A DNA stretch of 64,000 bases from Terriglobales bacterium (lineage in GTDB: Bacteria; Acidobacteriota; Terriglobia; Bryobacterales; Bryobacteraceae), in contig JAIXQP010000023.1 of NCBI GenBank assembly GCA_027485675.1, positions 1 through 64,000 of the forward strand, given 5' to 3'. The notes below the pieces were generated by a model. That model did not search any database. It was not told where the DNA came from and saw only the letters and a program-made list of their open reading frames with translations. The position numbers were made by a program, and so were the translations under genes. Numbering within the stretch: position 1 is the stretch's first letter; each line of letters opens with the position of its first letter. This document shows positions 47,293-54,942 of this stretch, in pieces.

Positions 47293-47298
47293 AAGTTA
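47293..47298 (-). promoter_or_regulatory. Leaderless -10 element, PEP-CTERM protease gene
   Basis: On the minus strand, TAACTT (47298-47293) ends 6 nt before the ATG at 47286. There is no Shine-Dalgarno. Confidence 0.45.
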
Positions 47299-47459
47299 CT
47301 ACGAAACTTACAAACCGAAGCGCCGAACAGCGGGATAATCTTGCCCTAGGCGGATAAATAAGTCGGTGTACTTAGTCCCATCTAGGGTGAGTGCCGGATG
47401 ACTTGGACCGTTCCCGGGAGGAATCCCTGAGGCGAACGTGCTACCATCGCGGCAAAGCG

Positions 47460-48359
47460 ATGGAAAAGACTACCCCCCTTTACTACCTCGAATCCGATTT
47501 TCCGGCCGATGAGTTGAGCCTGGCGCCGCCGGCCGAACCGGCCAACCGCCGCTTTTTTGTCACCGCGCTGGCCACGGGCTTTGCCCTGGCCGTGCAGCCC
47601 GTCTCCGCGGCGGCTATCACGACGAGCGCCGAGGGGTTGACGGCGGGCGAGGTGAAAATCCCCGCCCAGGGCGGCGAGATTCCGGCTTATCGGGCGATGC
47701 CCGCCAAGGGCAAGAAGTTTCCCGTGGTGCTGGTGGTGCAGGAGATCTTCGGGGTCCACGAACACATCAAAGACGTTTGCCGCCGTTTTGCCAAAGCGGG
47801 CTGGTTCGCCATCGCGCCCGAGATGTACGCGCGGCAGGGCGACGTATCGAAGCTGCAGAACATCCAAGACATTTTCAAGATCGTTTCTCAGGTGCCGGAT
47901 AGTCAGGTGATGGCGGACCTGGACGCCGCCGTGGCCTACGCGGCGAAGACGGGCCAGTGTGACACGAAGAAGCTTGGCGTGACCGGCTTTTGCTGGGGTG
48001 GGCGGATTACGTGGCTCTACGCCGCGCACAATCCGAAGGTGAAGGCCGGGGTGGCGTGGTACGGCCGGCTGGTCGGCGACGCGACGGCGAATTCGCCCAA
48101 GCACCCCGTGGATATCGCGGCCTCCCTGCACGCGCCGGTGCTGGGCCTGTACGGGGCGAAGGATCGCGGCATTCCGCTCGAATCGGTGGAGAAGATGCGG
48201 GCCGCTTTGAAGGCGGCGGGCAAGCCCGGCGAGATCGAGGTGTATCCGGAGGCCGACCACGGCTTCCATGCGGACTACCGGCCCACCTACAACGAAGCGG
48301 CGGCGAAAGACGGCTGGCAGAAATTACAGGCCTGGCTTAAGAAACACGGTGCGGCCTAA
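47460..48359 (+). CDS. Dienelactone hydrolase family protein
   Basis: 299 aa from the ATG at 47460. An upstream in-frame GTG at 47391 adds 23 residues without family character. A 28-residue cytoplasmic-type lead precedes an internal twin-Arg/hydrophobic stretch ([23 protein letters not shown]), as in exported members of the family. The alpha/beta hydrolase shows the Glu switch (VVQEIFGV), nucleophile Cys in GFCWGG, Asp in GAKDRGIP and His in ADHGFHADY. It opens lactones such as dienelactone; the substrate here is unknown. A ribosome-binding site with a 9-nt spacer follows for the next gene, so co-transcription is likely. Confidence 0.85.
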   Translation: MEKTTPLYYLESDFPADELSLAPPAEPANRRFFVTALATGFALAVQPVSAAAITTSAEGLTAGEVKIPAQGGEIPAYRAMPAKGKKFPVVLVVQEIFGVHEHIKDVCRRFAKAGWFAIAPEMYARQGDVSKLQNIQDIFKIVSQVPDSQVMADLDAAVAYAAKTGQCDTKKLGVTGFCWGGRITWLYAAHNPKVKAGVAWYGRLVGDATANSPKHPVDIAASLHAPVLGLYGAKDRGIPLESVEKMRAALKAAGKPGEIEVYPEADHGFHADYRPTYNEAAAKDGWQKLQAWLKKHGAA

Positions 48360-48389
48360 ACGGATCTACAGGGAGGAGGTATTCCAGCC

Positions 48390-48632
48390 ATGATTTCCAT
48401 GATCGTGATCGGCTTTCTGATCGGCTTGGTGGCTCGGTTCCTTTTCCCGGGTCGCGATCCGAGTGGGTTTATCATTACGACCTTGCTGGGCATTGCCGGC
48501 TCCATGGTGGGCAGCTATGCCGGGCAGGCGTTGGGGTTTTACTCGGCGGGGCAACCGGCGGGTTTCCTGATGTCCGTGGTGGGGGCGATGCTGCTGCTGT
48601 TCGCCGTCCGGATGGTTCGTTCGAAGGCCTAA
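48390..48632 (+). CDS. GlsB/YeaQ/YmgE family small membrane protein
   Basis: 80 aa with three predicted membrane segments: MISMIVIGFLIGLVARFLFPG, then GFIITTLLGIAGSMVGSYAGQALGFY, then GFLMSVVGAMLLLFAVRMVR. This is the transglycosylase-associated/GlsB pattern, linked to envelope stress tolerance. The strongest Shine-Dalgarno of the window (GGGAGGAGGT, 48371-48380) lies 9 nt before the ATG. It is 30 bp after the dienelactone hydrolase and 4 bp before the DUF4126 gene. Confidence 0.9.
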   Translation: MISMIVIGFLIGLVARFLFPGRDPSGFIITTLLGIAGSMVGSYAGQALGFYSAGQPAGFLMSVVGAMLLLFAVRMVRSKA

Positions 48633-48636
48633 CGCC

Positions 48637-49569
48637 ATGTTCTCTGTCGCCGTACTCTCGAACGTATTGGGCCTGGCGATCGGCGCCGGACTCAATCTCT
48701 ATGCGGCCGTCCTGGTGACCGGACTGGGAATTCGGTACGGCTGGCTGACGCAACTGCCGGCGGAACTGAACATCCTGGCGCATCCGGTGGTGTTGATTGC
48801 GGCCGGGGTGATGTATACGGCGGAGTTCGTCGCCGACAAGGTGCCGTTCTTCACCCCGATCTGGGACGGCGTGCACACGTTTATCCGACCGGCTGGCGCG
48901 GCGCTGCTGGCCCTGGGCGCGACGGGCGACATGGACCCGATGGTGCGGACGTTGGCGATGTTGGCCGCGGGCACGGTGGCCCTGGGGACGCATTCGAGTA
49001 AGATGGGCGTGCGGCTGATGGCGCATACGACGCCGGAGCCCGCCACCCACTCGGCGATGAGCATTGCCGAGGATGTGGGCGTGGTGGCGCTGCTGGCGCT
49101 GGTGTTCCAATATCCCTGGGCCGCGCTGCCGGTGCTGCTGGCGCTGCTGGTGGGCATGGCTGTTCTGCTGCCCTTCCTGTGGCGCGTGGCCAAGTTCCTG
49201 GTGGCGGGCTTGTGGGGGCGGGTGACGGCCCTCTTTGGCGTGGCTCCGGACGCGGAGGCGGCGCCGGGGTGGGTCCCCGCGCAGGTGCAGGCGGTGCGGT
49301 TATTCAGCCGGAAGGTGAAAGGCGCTCCCCGGCTGTGGCCGGGCTATCTGCTGCTCTATGGCACGCACACCCAGTTCGTCTACCGGCGCTGGGGCCGGGT
49401 GCGGACGATCGACCTGGGCGAGGCGGAGGCGCGCCCGGAGTGGGGTTTCGTGTTTAACGTCATCCGCTGCTCCGGGGGCGCCAGTTTCTATGTCACCAAG
49501 GAATGGTGTCCGGTGCTTACTTCACAAACGCCTGGCGGAGCATCGCTTCAAAAGGTGGAGTACAGATGA
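48637..49569 (+). CDS. DUF4126 membrane protein with C-terminal extension
   Basis: 310 aa. The N-terminal 190 residues form a multi-helix membrane domain with the DUF4126 pattern (GLNLYAAVLVTGLGIRYGW, AEFVADKVPFFTPIWDGVHTFIRP, LMAHTTPEPATHSAMSIAEDVGV). The C-terminal 110 residues are soluble and less conserved (VWRVAKF-like helix, then PRLWPGYLLLYGTHTQFVYRRWG). The function is not known. It follows the GlsB-like gene by 4 bp. Its 3' end overlaps the convergent IMPase gene by 53 bp, the second longest convergent overlap here. Confidence 0.8.
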   Translation: MFSVAVLSNVLGLAIGAGLNLYAAVLVTGLGIRYGWLTQLPAELNILAHPVVLIAAGVMYTAEFVADKVPFFTPIWDGVHTFIRPAGAALLALGATGDMDPMVRTLAMLAAGTVALGTHSSKMGVRLMAHTTPEPATHSAMSIAEDVGVVALLALVFQYPWAALPVLLALLVGMAVLLPFLWRVAKFLVAGLWGRVTALFGVAPDAEAAPGWVPAQVQAVRLFSRKVKGAPRLWPGYLLLYGTHTQFVYRRWGRVRTIDLGEAEARPEWGFVFNVIRCSGGASFYVTKEWCPVLTSQTPGGASLQKVEYR

Positions 49570-50281
49570 GCGCATTGCCGCCGTAGATGGAGTCCGTACC
49601 GGCGAAGTTGAAGAACTTGCCGCCGGCCTCTTCGACGAGAACTTTGAGCGGGCACAGGTCCCAGGGTTGGGCGCTGGGCTCCACCCAGACTTCCGCCTTA
49701 CCGGTGACGATCATCATGCAGTCCGGGCCACCGCTCAGACTCCGCACCGCCCAGAAGTTGGCGCAGAAGTCCATCACCTGGTCGCGATAGGACCACTTCT
49801 TGTTGTTTTGCAGGCCGTTGAAGCAGACCACGGCGCGATCCAGCCGCTCGACGCTCGATACCTTGCAGCGGACGTCGTTGCACCAGGCGCCGCCGCCGAC
49901 GCTGGCGAAGTAGGTTTCTGCCATCACGGGATAGTGGGCGCAGCCGGCGACCGGCTGGCCGTTTTCCTCGAGGCCCAGCAGCACGCCCCACAGCATGTTG
50001 CCGCGGACGAAATCGCGCGTGCCGTCAATGGGATCGATGATCCAGGTGCGGCCGGAGCGGGACGGTTTGGCGACGCCTTCTTCGCCGCGCTGCCCGTCTT
50101 CGGGGAACATCTCTTCGAGCATCCGCGCGATGAGTTTCTCGCTTTCCTTGTCGGCGATCGTAACCGGGGAATCGTCGCTTTTGTCTTCCATCTGGATGCC
50201 CTGCTCAAAGTAACGCATGGCGAGCGAGGAACTGGCTTTCGAGATGCGGCGCATTGCCGCGATTTCGCGTTCGTAATTCAT
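49517..50281 (-). CDS. Inositol monophosphatase family / histidinol-phosphatase-like
   Basis: 254 aa. It is a Mg2+-dependent phosphatase with the full set of metal residues: Glu in GQRGEEGV (about 67), Asp residues in WIIDPIDGTRDFVRG (about 81-95), and the late WDLCPLKVLVEEAGGKFFNF (usually WDxAPxxxIVxEAGG). RDFVRG after DGT is closer to histidinol-phosphate phosphatase (HisN) than to classical inositol phosphatase, but both remain possible. Cytoplasmic. TAATAT lies 6 nt before the ATG. It shares a 19-bp promoter with the divergent acyl-CoA ligase. Confidence 0.9.
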   Translation of the reverse strand: MNYEREIAAMRRISKASSSLAMRYFEQGIQMEDKSDDSPVTIADKESEKLIARMLEEMFPEDGQRGEEGVAKPSRSGRTWIIDPIDGTRDFVRGNMLWGVLLGLEENGQPVAGCAHYPVMAETYFASVGGGAWCNDVRCKVSSVERLDRAVVCFNGLQNNKKWSYRDQVMDFCANFWAVRSLSGGPDCMMIVTGKAEVWVEPSAQPWDLCPLKVLVEEAGGKFFNFAGTDSIYGGNALICTPPFEAMLRQAFVK

Positions 50282-50287
50282 CTATGG

Positions 50288-50293
50288 ATATTA
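50288..50293 (-). promoter_or_regulatory. Leaderless -10 element, IMPase gene
   Basis: On the minus strand, TAATAT (50293-50288) ends 6 nt before the ATG at 50281. It overlaps the plus-strand -10 almost completely. Confidence 0.6.
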
Positions 50294-50294
50294 T
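50289..50294 (+). promoter_or_regulatory. Leaderless -10 element, acyl-CoA ligase gene
   Basis: TATTAT ends 6 nt before the ATG at 50301. Only 19 bp separate the two divergent start codons, so the two -10 elements share five positions. Confidence 0.6.
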
Positions 50295-50300
50295 CTAACG

Positions 50301-52094
50301 ATGAGCCTGCGAACCGTATATTCCCTCCTTGAAGAGGCCGTCAGCAAGTATGGCGAAGCCGTGGCGTTGCACCAACCGGTGGTAACTGGGAAGGAGCGAA
50401 GCTATCAGACGTGGACTTGGCCGCAGTACCGCGACGCGGTACGGGAGATCGCTTGTGGATTGCGGGCGATGGGCGTGCAGCCGGGGGACATTGTGGCGCT
50501 GGGCAGCGAGACCCGGGCCGAGTTCTATCTGACCGACCTGGCGATTATGACCAACGGCTCCACCGCCGCGGCGCTTTATGCCAATTCGCTGGCGGCCGAC
50601 CAGGTGAAGGCGCTGCGCACCTGCGGCGCCAAGATCGTGTTCCTCGAAGATCCGAAGTATTTGAAGACGCTGCGGGCGGCCGGGGGCGGGGAACTGGAGG
50701 TGCAGTGGATTCTGCTGACCGGTTTTGAAGAGGGCATCGCTACCTTGGCCGAGGTGCGGGCGCGGGGCCAGGCGGCGATGAAGGAAGACCGCGACTATTT
50801 CGAACGCATTCGGGTGATGGTGAAGCCGGAGGACCGGGCGATTCTCTATCTCACGTCCGGCGCCACGGGCGAGCCCAAGATGGTGGAGGTGTCGCACGGC
50901 GCCTTGGTCGCCAACGTCGACATGGGCCCGCCGGCGATTCCGATTGGCCCGCAGGACCGGATGCTGGCGTTTCTGCCTTCGGCCCACATCGCACAACGGA
51001 TTGCGCTCGAACTGTTGCCGCTGCGCATGGGCGTGCCGGTGTGGTTTAGCGAGAGCCTGGCGCGCATGCCGCACGAATTCAAGATCGTGAAGCCGACCTT
51101 CTTCCTGGCGCCGCCGCGCGTGTGGGAGCGCGTCTATTCCACCGTGCGCACCGAACTGCAAAAGTTCACGGGCGTGAAGCGGACGCTGGCGTTTACCGCG
51201 CTTGGCATGGGCCAGGAGGCGGCGCAGATCCGGCAGCGCGGCGAGACAGTGCCGCTGCGGCTGGCGCTGCCGCTAAAGCTGTTTGACAAGCTAGTGTTTG
51301 CTAAGATCCGCGACCGCTTCGGCGGCGAATTGAAGTTCCCCATCTCGGGCGCCGCGCCGCTGAGCAAGGATCTCGGCCTGTTCTACGACATGATCGGCAT
51401 GCCGCTGATTGAGGGCTTCGGCCTCACCGAAGGCGGCATCAACTGCCTGAATCCGACCGATAAGCCGCGCCTGGGGACGATCGGCAAGCCGCTGCAGGGG
51501 GTGACGATGAAGATCTCCGACGATGGTGAACTGATCATCAAGTCGCCGTCGAACGCCAGCGGATATTTCAACGACCCGGCGGCGACCGCCTCGGTCTTTC
51601 GCGACGGTTGGCTCTATACCGGCGACCTGGCCACCATCTCCGAGGATGGGTTCGTTTCGATTGTGGGCCGAAAGAAGGAGATGATCGTCTCCTCGAACGG
51701 CAAGAAGATCTATCCTTCGCGCGTGGAGGCGTTGTTCAAGACCGAGCCGCTGATCAGCCAGATGGTGCTGGCCGGCGAGCAGCAGCCCTACGTCACCGCG
51801 CTCTTCACCCTCAACCCCGTCGCCGCCGAGGCGCTCGAAGGCATGAAGGGCAAGAAGATGGAGGAGCTCGTTAAAGAGCCTGTGGTGCAGAAGGCGGTGA
51901 AGAAGGCCGTCGAGCGGGCCAACAAGGAGCTGGCGGTTTACGAGGCGATCAAGAAGTTCCGGATTCTCGAAAAAGACCTTTCGATCGAGGCCGGCGAACT
52001 GACGCCTACGATGAAGGTGCGGACGAAGAAGGTGCTGGAGAAGTACTCGGCGCTGATTCAGGAGATGTACGGGTCAAAAGAAGATCTCCTGTAG
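50301..52094 (+). CDS. AMP-binding long-chain acyl-CoA synthetase
   Basis: 597 aa adenylate-forming enzyme of the long-chain fatty acid ligase type. The P-loop is LTSGATGEPKMVEVSHG (about 175-191; usually YTSGTTGxPKG). QDRMLAFLPSAHIAQR follows, the A5 region is EGFGLTEGGINCLN, and the hinge/A7-A8 segment is GWLYTGDLATISEDGFVSIVGRKKEMIVSSNGKKIYPS. The near-C-terminal Lys is expected in LTPTMKVRTKKVLEKY, with TPTMKVRR-like context typical for the family. It activates a fatty acid for lipid synthesis or degradation. It is divergent from IMPase. Its last 89 bp overlap the convergent tsaE. Confidence 0.9.
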   Translation: MSLRTVYSLLEEAVSKYGEAVALHQPVVTGKERSYQTWTWPQYRDAVREIACGLRAMGVQPGDIVALGSETRAEFYLTDLAIMTNGSTAAALYANSLAADQVKALRTCGAKIVFLEDPKYLKTLRAAGGGELEVQWILLTGFEEGIATLAEVRARGQAAMKEDRDYFERIRVMVKPEDRAILYLTSGATGEPKMVEVSHGALVANVDMGPPAIPIGPQDRMLAFLPSAHIAQRIALELLPLRMGVPVWFSESLARMPHEFKIVKPTFFLAPPRVWERVYSTVRTELQKFTGVKRTLAFTALGMGQEAAQIRQRGETVPLRLALPLKLFDKLVFAKIRDRFGGELKFPISGAAPLSKDLGLFYDMIGMPLIEGFGLTEGGINCLNPTDKPRLGTIGKPLQGVTMKISDDGELIIKSPSNASGYFNDPAATASVFRDGWLYTGDLATISEDGFVSIVGRKKEMIVSSNGKKIYPSRVEALFKTEPLISQMVLAGEQQPYVTALFTLNPVAAEALEGMKGKKMEELVKEPVVQKAVKKAVERANKELAVYEAIKKFRILEKDLSIEAGELTPTMKVRTKKVLEKYSALIQEMYGSKEDLL

Positions 52095-52509
52095 CGGTGA
52101 TGCGGCGATGGTCCCCATCGCCGTGTTCGATGGTCAGGATGATCCGGTTGGGGGGCAGGAAGCGCGCGAACTTCTCGCCCCATTCGATCAGCACGAGGGC
52201 GTTGGCTTCGAAGATCTCTTCGAGGCCGAGCGTAAAGAGTTCGCGCGGCTCTTCGAGGCGATAGAGATCGATGTGATAGACGCGCGTGGGCTCGCCGTAC
52301 TCGTGGATCAGCGAGAACGTAGGGCTGGTGACTTCGGCCGCCGGAGCGACGCCGAGGGCTTCGACGAGAGCCGAGACCAGGGTCGTCTTGCCGGCGCCGA
52401 GGTTGCCCGTGAGTTGGACCACGGCGCGGCGGGGGAGCAGGGCGGCGAGTTCGGCGGCGGCGGCGCGGGTCTCTTCGACACGGGCGGGGGACCAGGTATA
52501 GCTAGGCAC
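52006..52509 (-). CDS. tsaE: tRNA threonylcarbamoyladenosine biosynthesis ATPase
   Basis: 167 aa from a GTG at 52509, overlapping the nnr stop by 8 bp. P-loop LTGNLGAGKTTLV (about 30-42), then SPTFSLIHEY, VYHIDLYRLE and LVLIEWGEKF are all conserved TsaE blocks. It drives the TsaBDE complex that makes t6A37 on ANN-decoding tRNAs. The family is essential in most bacteria. The last 20 or so residues are Ser/Pro-rich and lie antisense to the acyl-CoA ligase 3' end; they look non-conserved. TsaE next to nnr and near other essential genes is a familiar arrangement. Confidence 0.9.
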   Translation of the reverse strand: MPSYTWSPARVEETRAAAAELAALLPRRAVVQLTGNLGAGKTTLVSALVEALGVAPAAEVTSPTFSLIHEYGEPTRVYHIDLYRLEEPRELFTLGLEEIFEANALVLIEWGEKFARFLPPNRIILTIEHGDGDHRRITATGDLLLTRTSPESAPSTSPAPSSSAPSS

Positions 52510-53914
52510 AGCGGCGAATGGCCTCCGGCAGGTAGCGGAGCAGGTCGGTGGCGATGACGCAGCGTTCGGTGAGTTCGGCGGCGGCGAGTTCACCGGCGAG
52601 GCCGTGGAGATAGACCGCGGCCAGCGTCGCCTCCCAGGGCGGGGCGGTAGCAAGGAGGGCGGCGAGCAGGCCTGTAAGGATGTCGCCGCTGCCGGCGGTG
52701 GCCATGGCGGGGGAGCCGGTGGGGTTGATGGCGGCACGGCCGTCTGGTGTCGCGATTACGGTGCGGTGTCCTTTTAAGACGACAATCGCGCCGGTGGCCG
52801 CGGCCAGCGACCGGGCGTCGGCGATGCGGTCGCCGACGGGCCGGCCGAGGAGCCGGGCCATCTCGCCAGGGTGGGGGGTGAAGACACGAGGGCCGGCGAA
52901 CGCGGCGGGCATTACGGCGGCCAGGGAGTTGAGGCCGTCGGCGTCGACCACCATCGGCAGCGGGCAATCCCGGACGAACGCCGGGACGCGCGGATCGAGT
53001 CCGAGGCCGGGGCCGAGGGCGACGCTGTGTTTGCCGGCGAGGGGCCAATCGGCTTCGAGCGGCGTGGTCATCAGCTCGGGCGTGGGCAGCGTGGGCGCGC
53101 TGGTGGCCACGGTGACCAGGCCGGCGCCCATCCGGAGCGCGGCCAGGCCGGTCATGCCGACGGCGCCGGCTTTGCCCGCTGCCCCGCCGATGGCGAGGAC
53201 GTGCCCGAAGGTTCCCTTGTGGCCTTCGGCGGGGCGTGGGGCCAGGAGATGACGCCACGCCATGGGTTCGTTTCGTAAAAGCGTGAATTCGTCCAGCAGC
53301 GAGGTCGGAGTGCCGATGGGCGAGACGGTGATCTGCCCCAAGCCGTGGCCGAGCAGATGAGCGCGTTTGGGGGCGGTGAAGGTGACGGAGTAGTCCGCGC
53401 GGACCACGGCGCCAACGGCCGCTCCCGTATCGGCATTCATGCCGGAGGGCAGATCCACGGAGACGACCCGCGCCAGCGGAAAGCCGGTGTTGATCTCGTG
53501 GATTAACGACGCGTACGGCTCGCGGGCCGGGCCGGTCAAGCCGGTGCCGAGCAGGGCGTCGATGACCAGCGTCGCCAGGCGCGCATGCGGCGGAATCGTA
53601 TCGTGGATGGCCGTAAAGCCGCTCGCGCGGAGCAGCGTGATTTGCGGATGAGCCTCGGCGGCCAGGACTACGTCCAGAGCGCGGGGCGCGAAGCGGCTGA
53701 AGAGCAGGCGGGCAATGGCGAGGCCGTCGCCGCCGTTGTTGCCTTTGCCGGCGAAGATGACGATGCGCTGATCGGGGAGCGGGGCGAAGTGGCGTTCGAG
53801 CACTTCGACGACGCGGTGGGCGGCGTTCTCCATCAGCACGATATCCGGAATACCGGCCTCAATCGTCCGCGCGTCAATGGCGCGCATTTCGGCGGCGGTG
53901 AGGACCTTCGTCAT
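52502..53914 (-). CDS. nnr: Bifunctional NAD(P)H-hydrate epimerase/dehydratase
   Basis: 470 aa from the ATG at 53914, in an ATGA overlap with the channel gene. The N-terminal YjeF epimerase domain (about 1-210) has GIPDIVLMENAA, VIFAGKGNNGGDGLAIAR and SVDLPSGMNADTG. The C-terminal ADP-dependent dehydratase domain has KGTFGHVLAIGGAAGKAGA, VVDADGLNSL, TPHPGEMARLLG and the nucleotide motif NPTGSPAMATAGSGDILTG. It repairs damaged (hydrated) NAD(P)H. It is translationally coupled both to the upstream channel gene and to the downstream tsaE. Confidence 0.93.
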   Translation of the reverse strand: MTKVLTAAEMRAIDARTIEAGIPDIVLMENAAHRVVEVLERHFAPLPDQRIVIFAGKGNNGGDGLAIARLLFSRFAPRALDVVLAAEAHPQITLLRASGFTAIHDTIPPHARLATLVIDALLGTGLTGPAREPYASLIHEINTGFPLARVVSVDLPSGMNADTGAAVGAVVRADYSVTFTAPKRAHLLGHGLGQITVSPIGTPTSLLDEFTLLRNEPMAWRHLLAPRPAEGHKGTFGHVLAIGGAAGKAGAVGMTGLAALRMGAGLVTVATSAPTLPTPELMTTPLEADWPLAGKHSVALGPGLGLDPRVPAFVRDCPLPMVVDADGLNSLAAVMPAAFAGPRVFTPHPGEMARLLGRPVGDRIADARSLAAATGAIVVLKGHRTVIATPDGRAAINPTGSPAMATAGSGDILTGLLAALLATAPPWEATLAAVYLHGLAGELAAAELTERCVIATDLLRYLPEAIRRCA

Positions 53915-54942
53915 GCAGCGCTCTTCAGCATATCTTCGAGGCGCCGCAGCTGCCCCGGGGGCCCGAGCACGATGAGATAGTCGCCGGCGGCCATGACGCA
54001 TTCGGCGGGCGGGTTGAAGACCATTTCGCCGTTCGCGCGGCGGATGGCGAGCACGATGACGCCGAGGTCGCGGCGCATGGGCGTATCGCGCAGGGACTTG
54101 TTGACGAAGTCGCTGCGATCGGTCACCAGGATCTGTTCAATGCGGACGTCGAGGCCGATGGCGTTGCCGGTGGTGAAGTCGATGAAGTCCTTCACGTGCG
54201 GGCGCAGGAGGCTTTGCGAAAGCCGGTGGCCGGCCATGGCGTAGGGCGCGTAGACGATATCGGCGCCGGCGCGTTTCAGCTTGGCTTCGGAGTCCTCTTC
54301 GATGACGCGGGCGGCCACCTGCACCTTGGCGTTGAGGGTTTTGGCGGTGAGGATGAGGTAGAGATTATCGGCGTCGGTGGAGAGGGCGGCGATGAGCCCG
54401 GCGGCGCGGTCGATGCCGAGTTCGCGGAGCGATTCGTCGCGGGTGCAGTCGGCGGCGACGGCGACGTAGCCCATGCGCATGGCGCGTTCTACCTCTTCTT
54501 CGTTGCGATCGACGATGAGAAAGGGGGCGGAGGAGAGTTCGAGTTCCGCGGCCGCGGCGCGGCCTACGCGGCCGAAGCCGCAGATGATGTAGTGATTTAC
54601 GAACTTGTCGATCATGCGTCGATTCCGTCTCTTAGCAAAGTATCCGCTTAACTCGAGTTCCACCACCGTCTGGGTCAGGGCGCCAAGCGAGACGATCATG
54701 GTGGATACGCCGATGATGAGGTAGGCGATGTTCCAGGTGCGGGCCGCCCGGGACATCGGGAGAATCTCGCCGTAGCCGACCGTGGTGATGGTCGTCAGCG
54801 CCATGTAGAAGGCTTCGAACGCGGGGAAACCGCCGAAGGCCATATAGCCCCAGGCGCCCAGGATCAGCACGCTGGCGACGGCGAGGGCGACGGCCGTGAG
54901 CCGTTTCTGGATGCGCGTCCAGGAGGAAGGAACGCGGATCAT
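53911..54942 (-). CDS. Two-helix potassium channel with RCK (TrkA-N/TrkA-C) domains
   Basis: 343 aa from the ATG at 54942, in an ATGA overlap with the phosphatase gene. TM1 (about 15-35) is followed by a pore helix and filter TTVGYGE (53-59), TM2 (about 70-92) and a cytoplasmic RCK domain with nucleotide motif IICGFGRVGRAAA (119-131), Asp in LIVDRNEE, then TrkA-C (about 250-340). This is the MthK/Kch-like layout, a K+ channel gated by a nucleotide or ion on the RCK ring. It is one of two K+-type channels in the window. It may set membrane potential or osmotic response together with the coupled phosphatase. Confidence 0.9.
   Translation of the reverse strand: MIRVPSSWTRIQKRLTAVALAVASVLILGAWGYMAFGGFPAFEAFYMALTTITTVGYGEILPMSRAARTWNIAYLIIGVSTMIVSLGALTQTVVELELSGYFAKRRNRRMIDKFVNHYIICGFGRVGRAAAAELELSSAPFLIVDRNEEEVERAMRMGYVAVAADCTRDESLRELGIDRAAGLIAALSTDADNLYLILTAKTLNAKVQVAARVIEEDSEAKLKRAGADIVYAPYAMAGHRLSQSLLRPHVKDFIDFTTGNAIGLDVRIEQILVTDRSDFVNKSLRDTPMRRDLGVIVLAIRRANGEMVFNPPAECVMAAGDYLIVLGPPGQLRRLEDMLKSAA

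Noticed and set aside
47391-47459. GTG start for the dienelactone hydrolase
   Set aside because: It adds 23 residues without family character. The ATG at 47460 gives the usual N-terminus before the NRRFF export motif.
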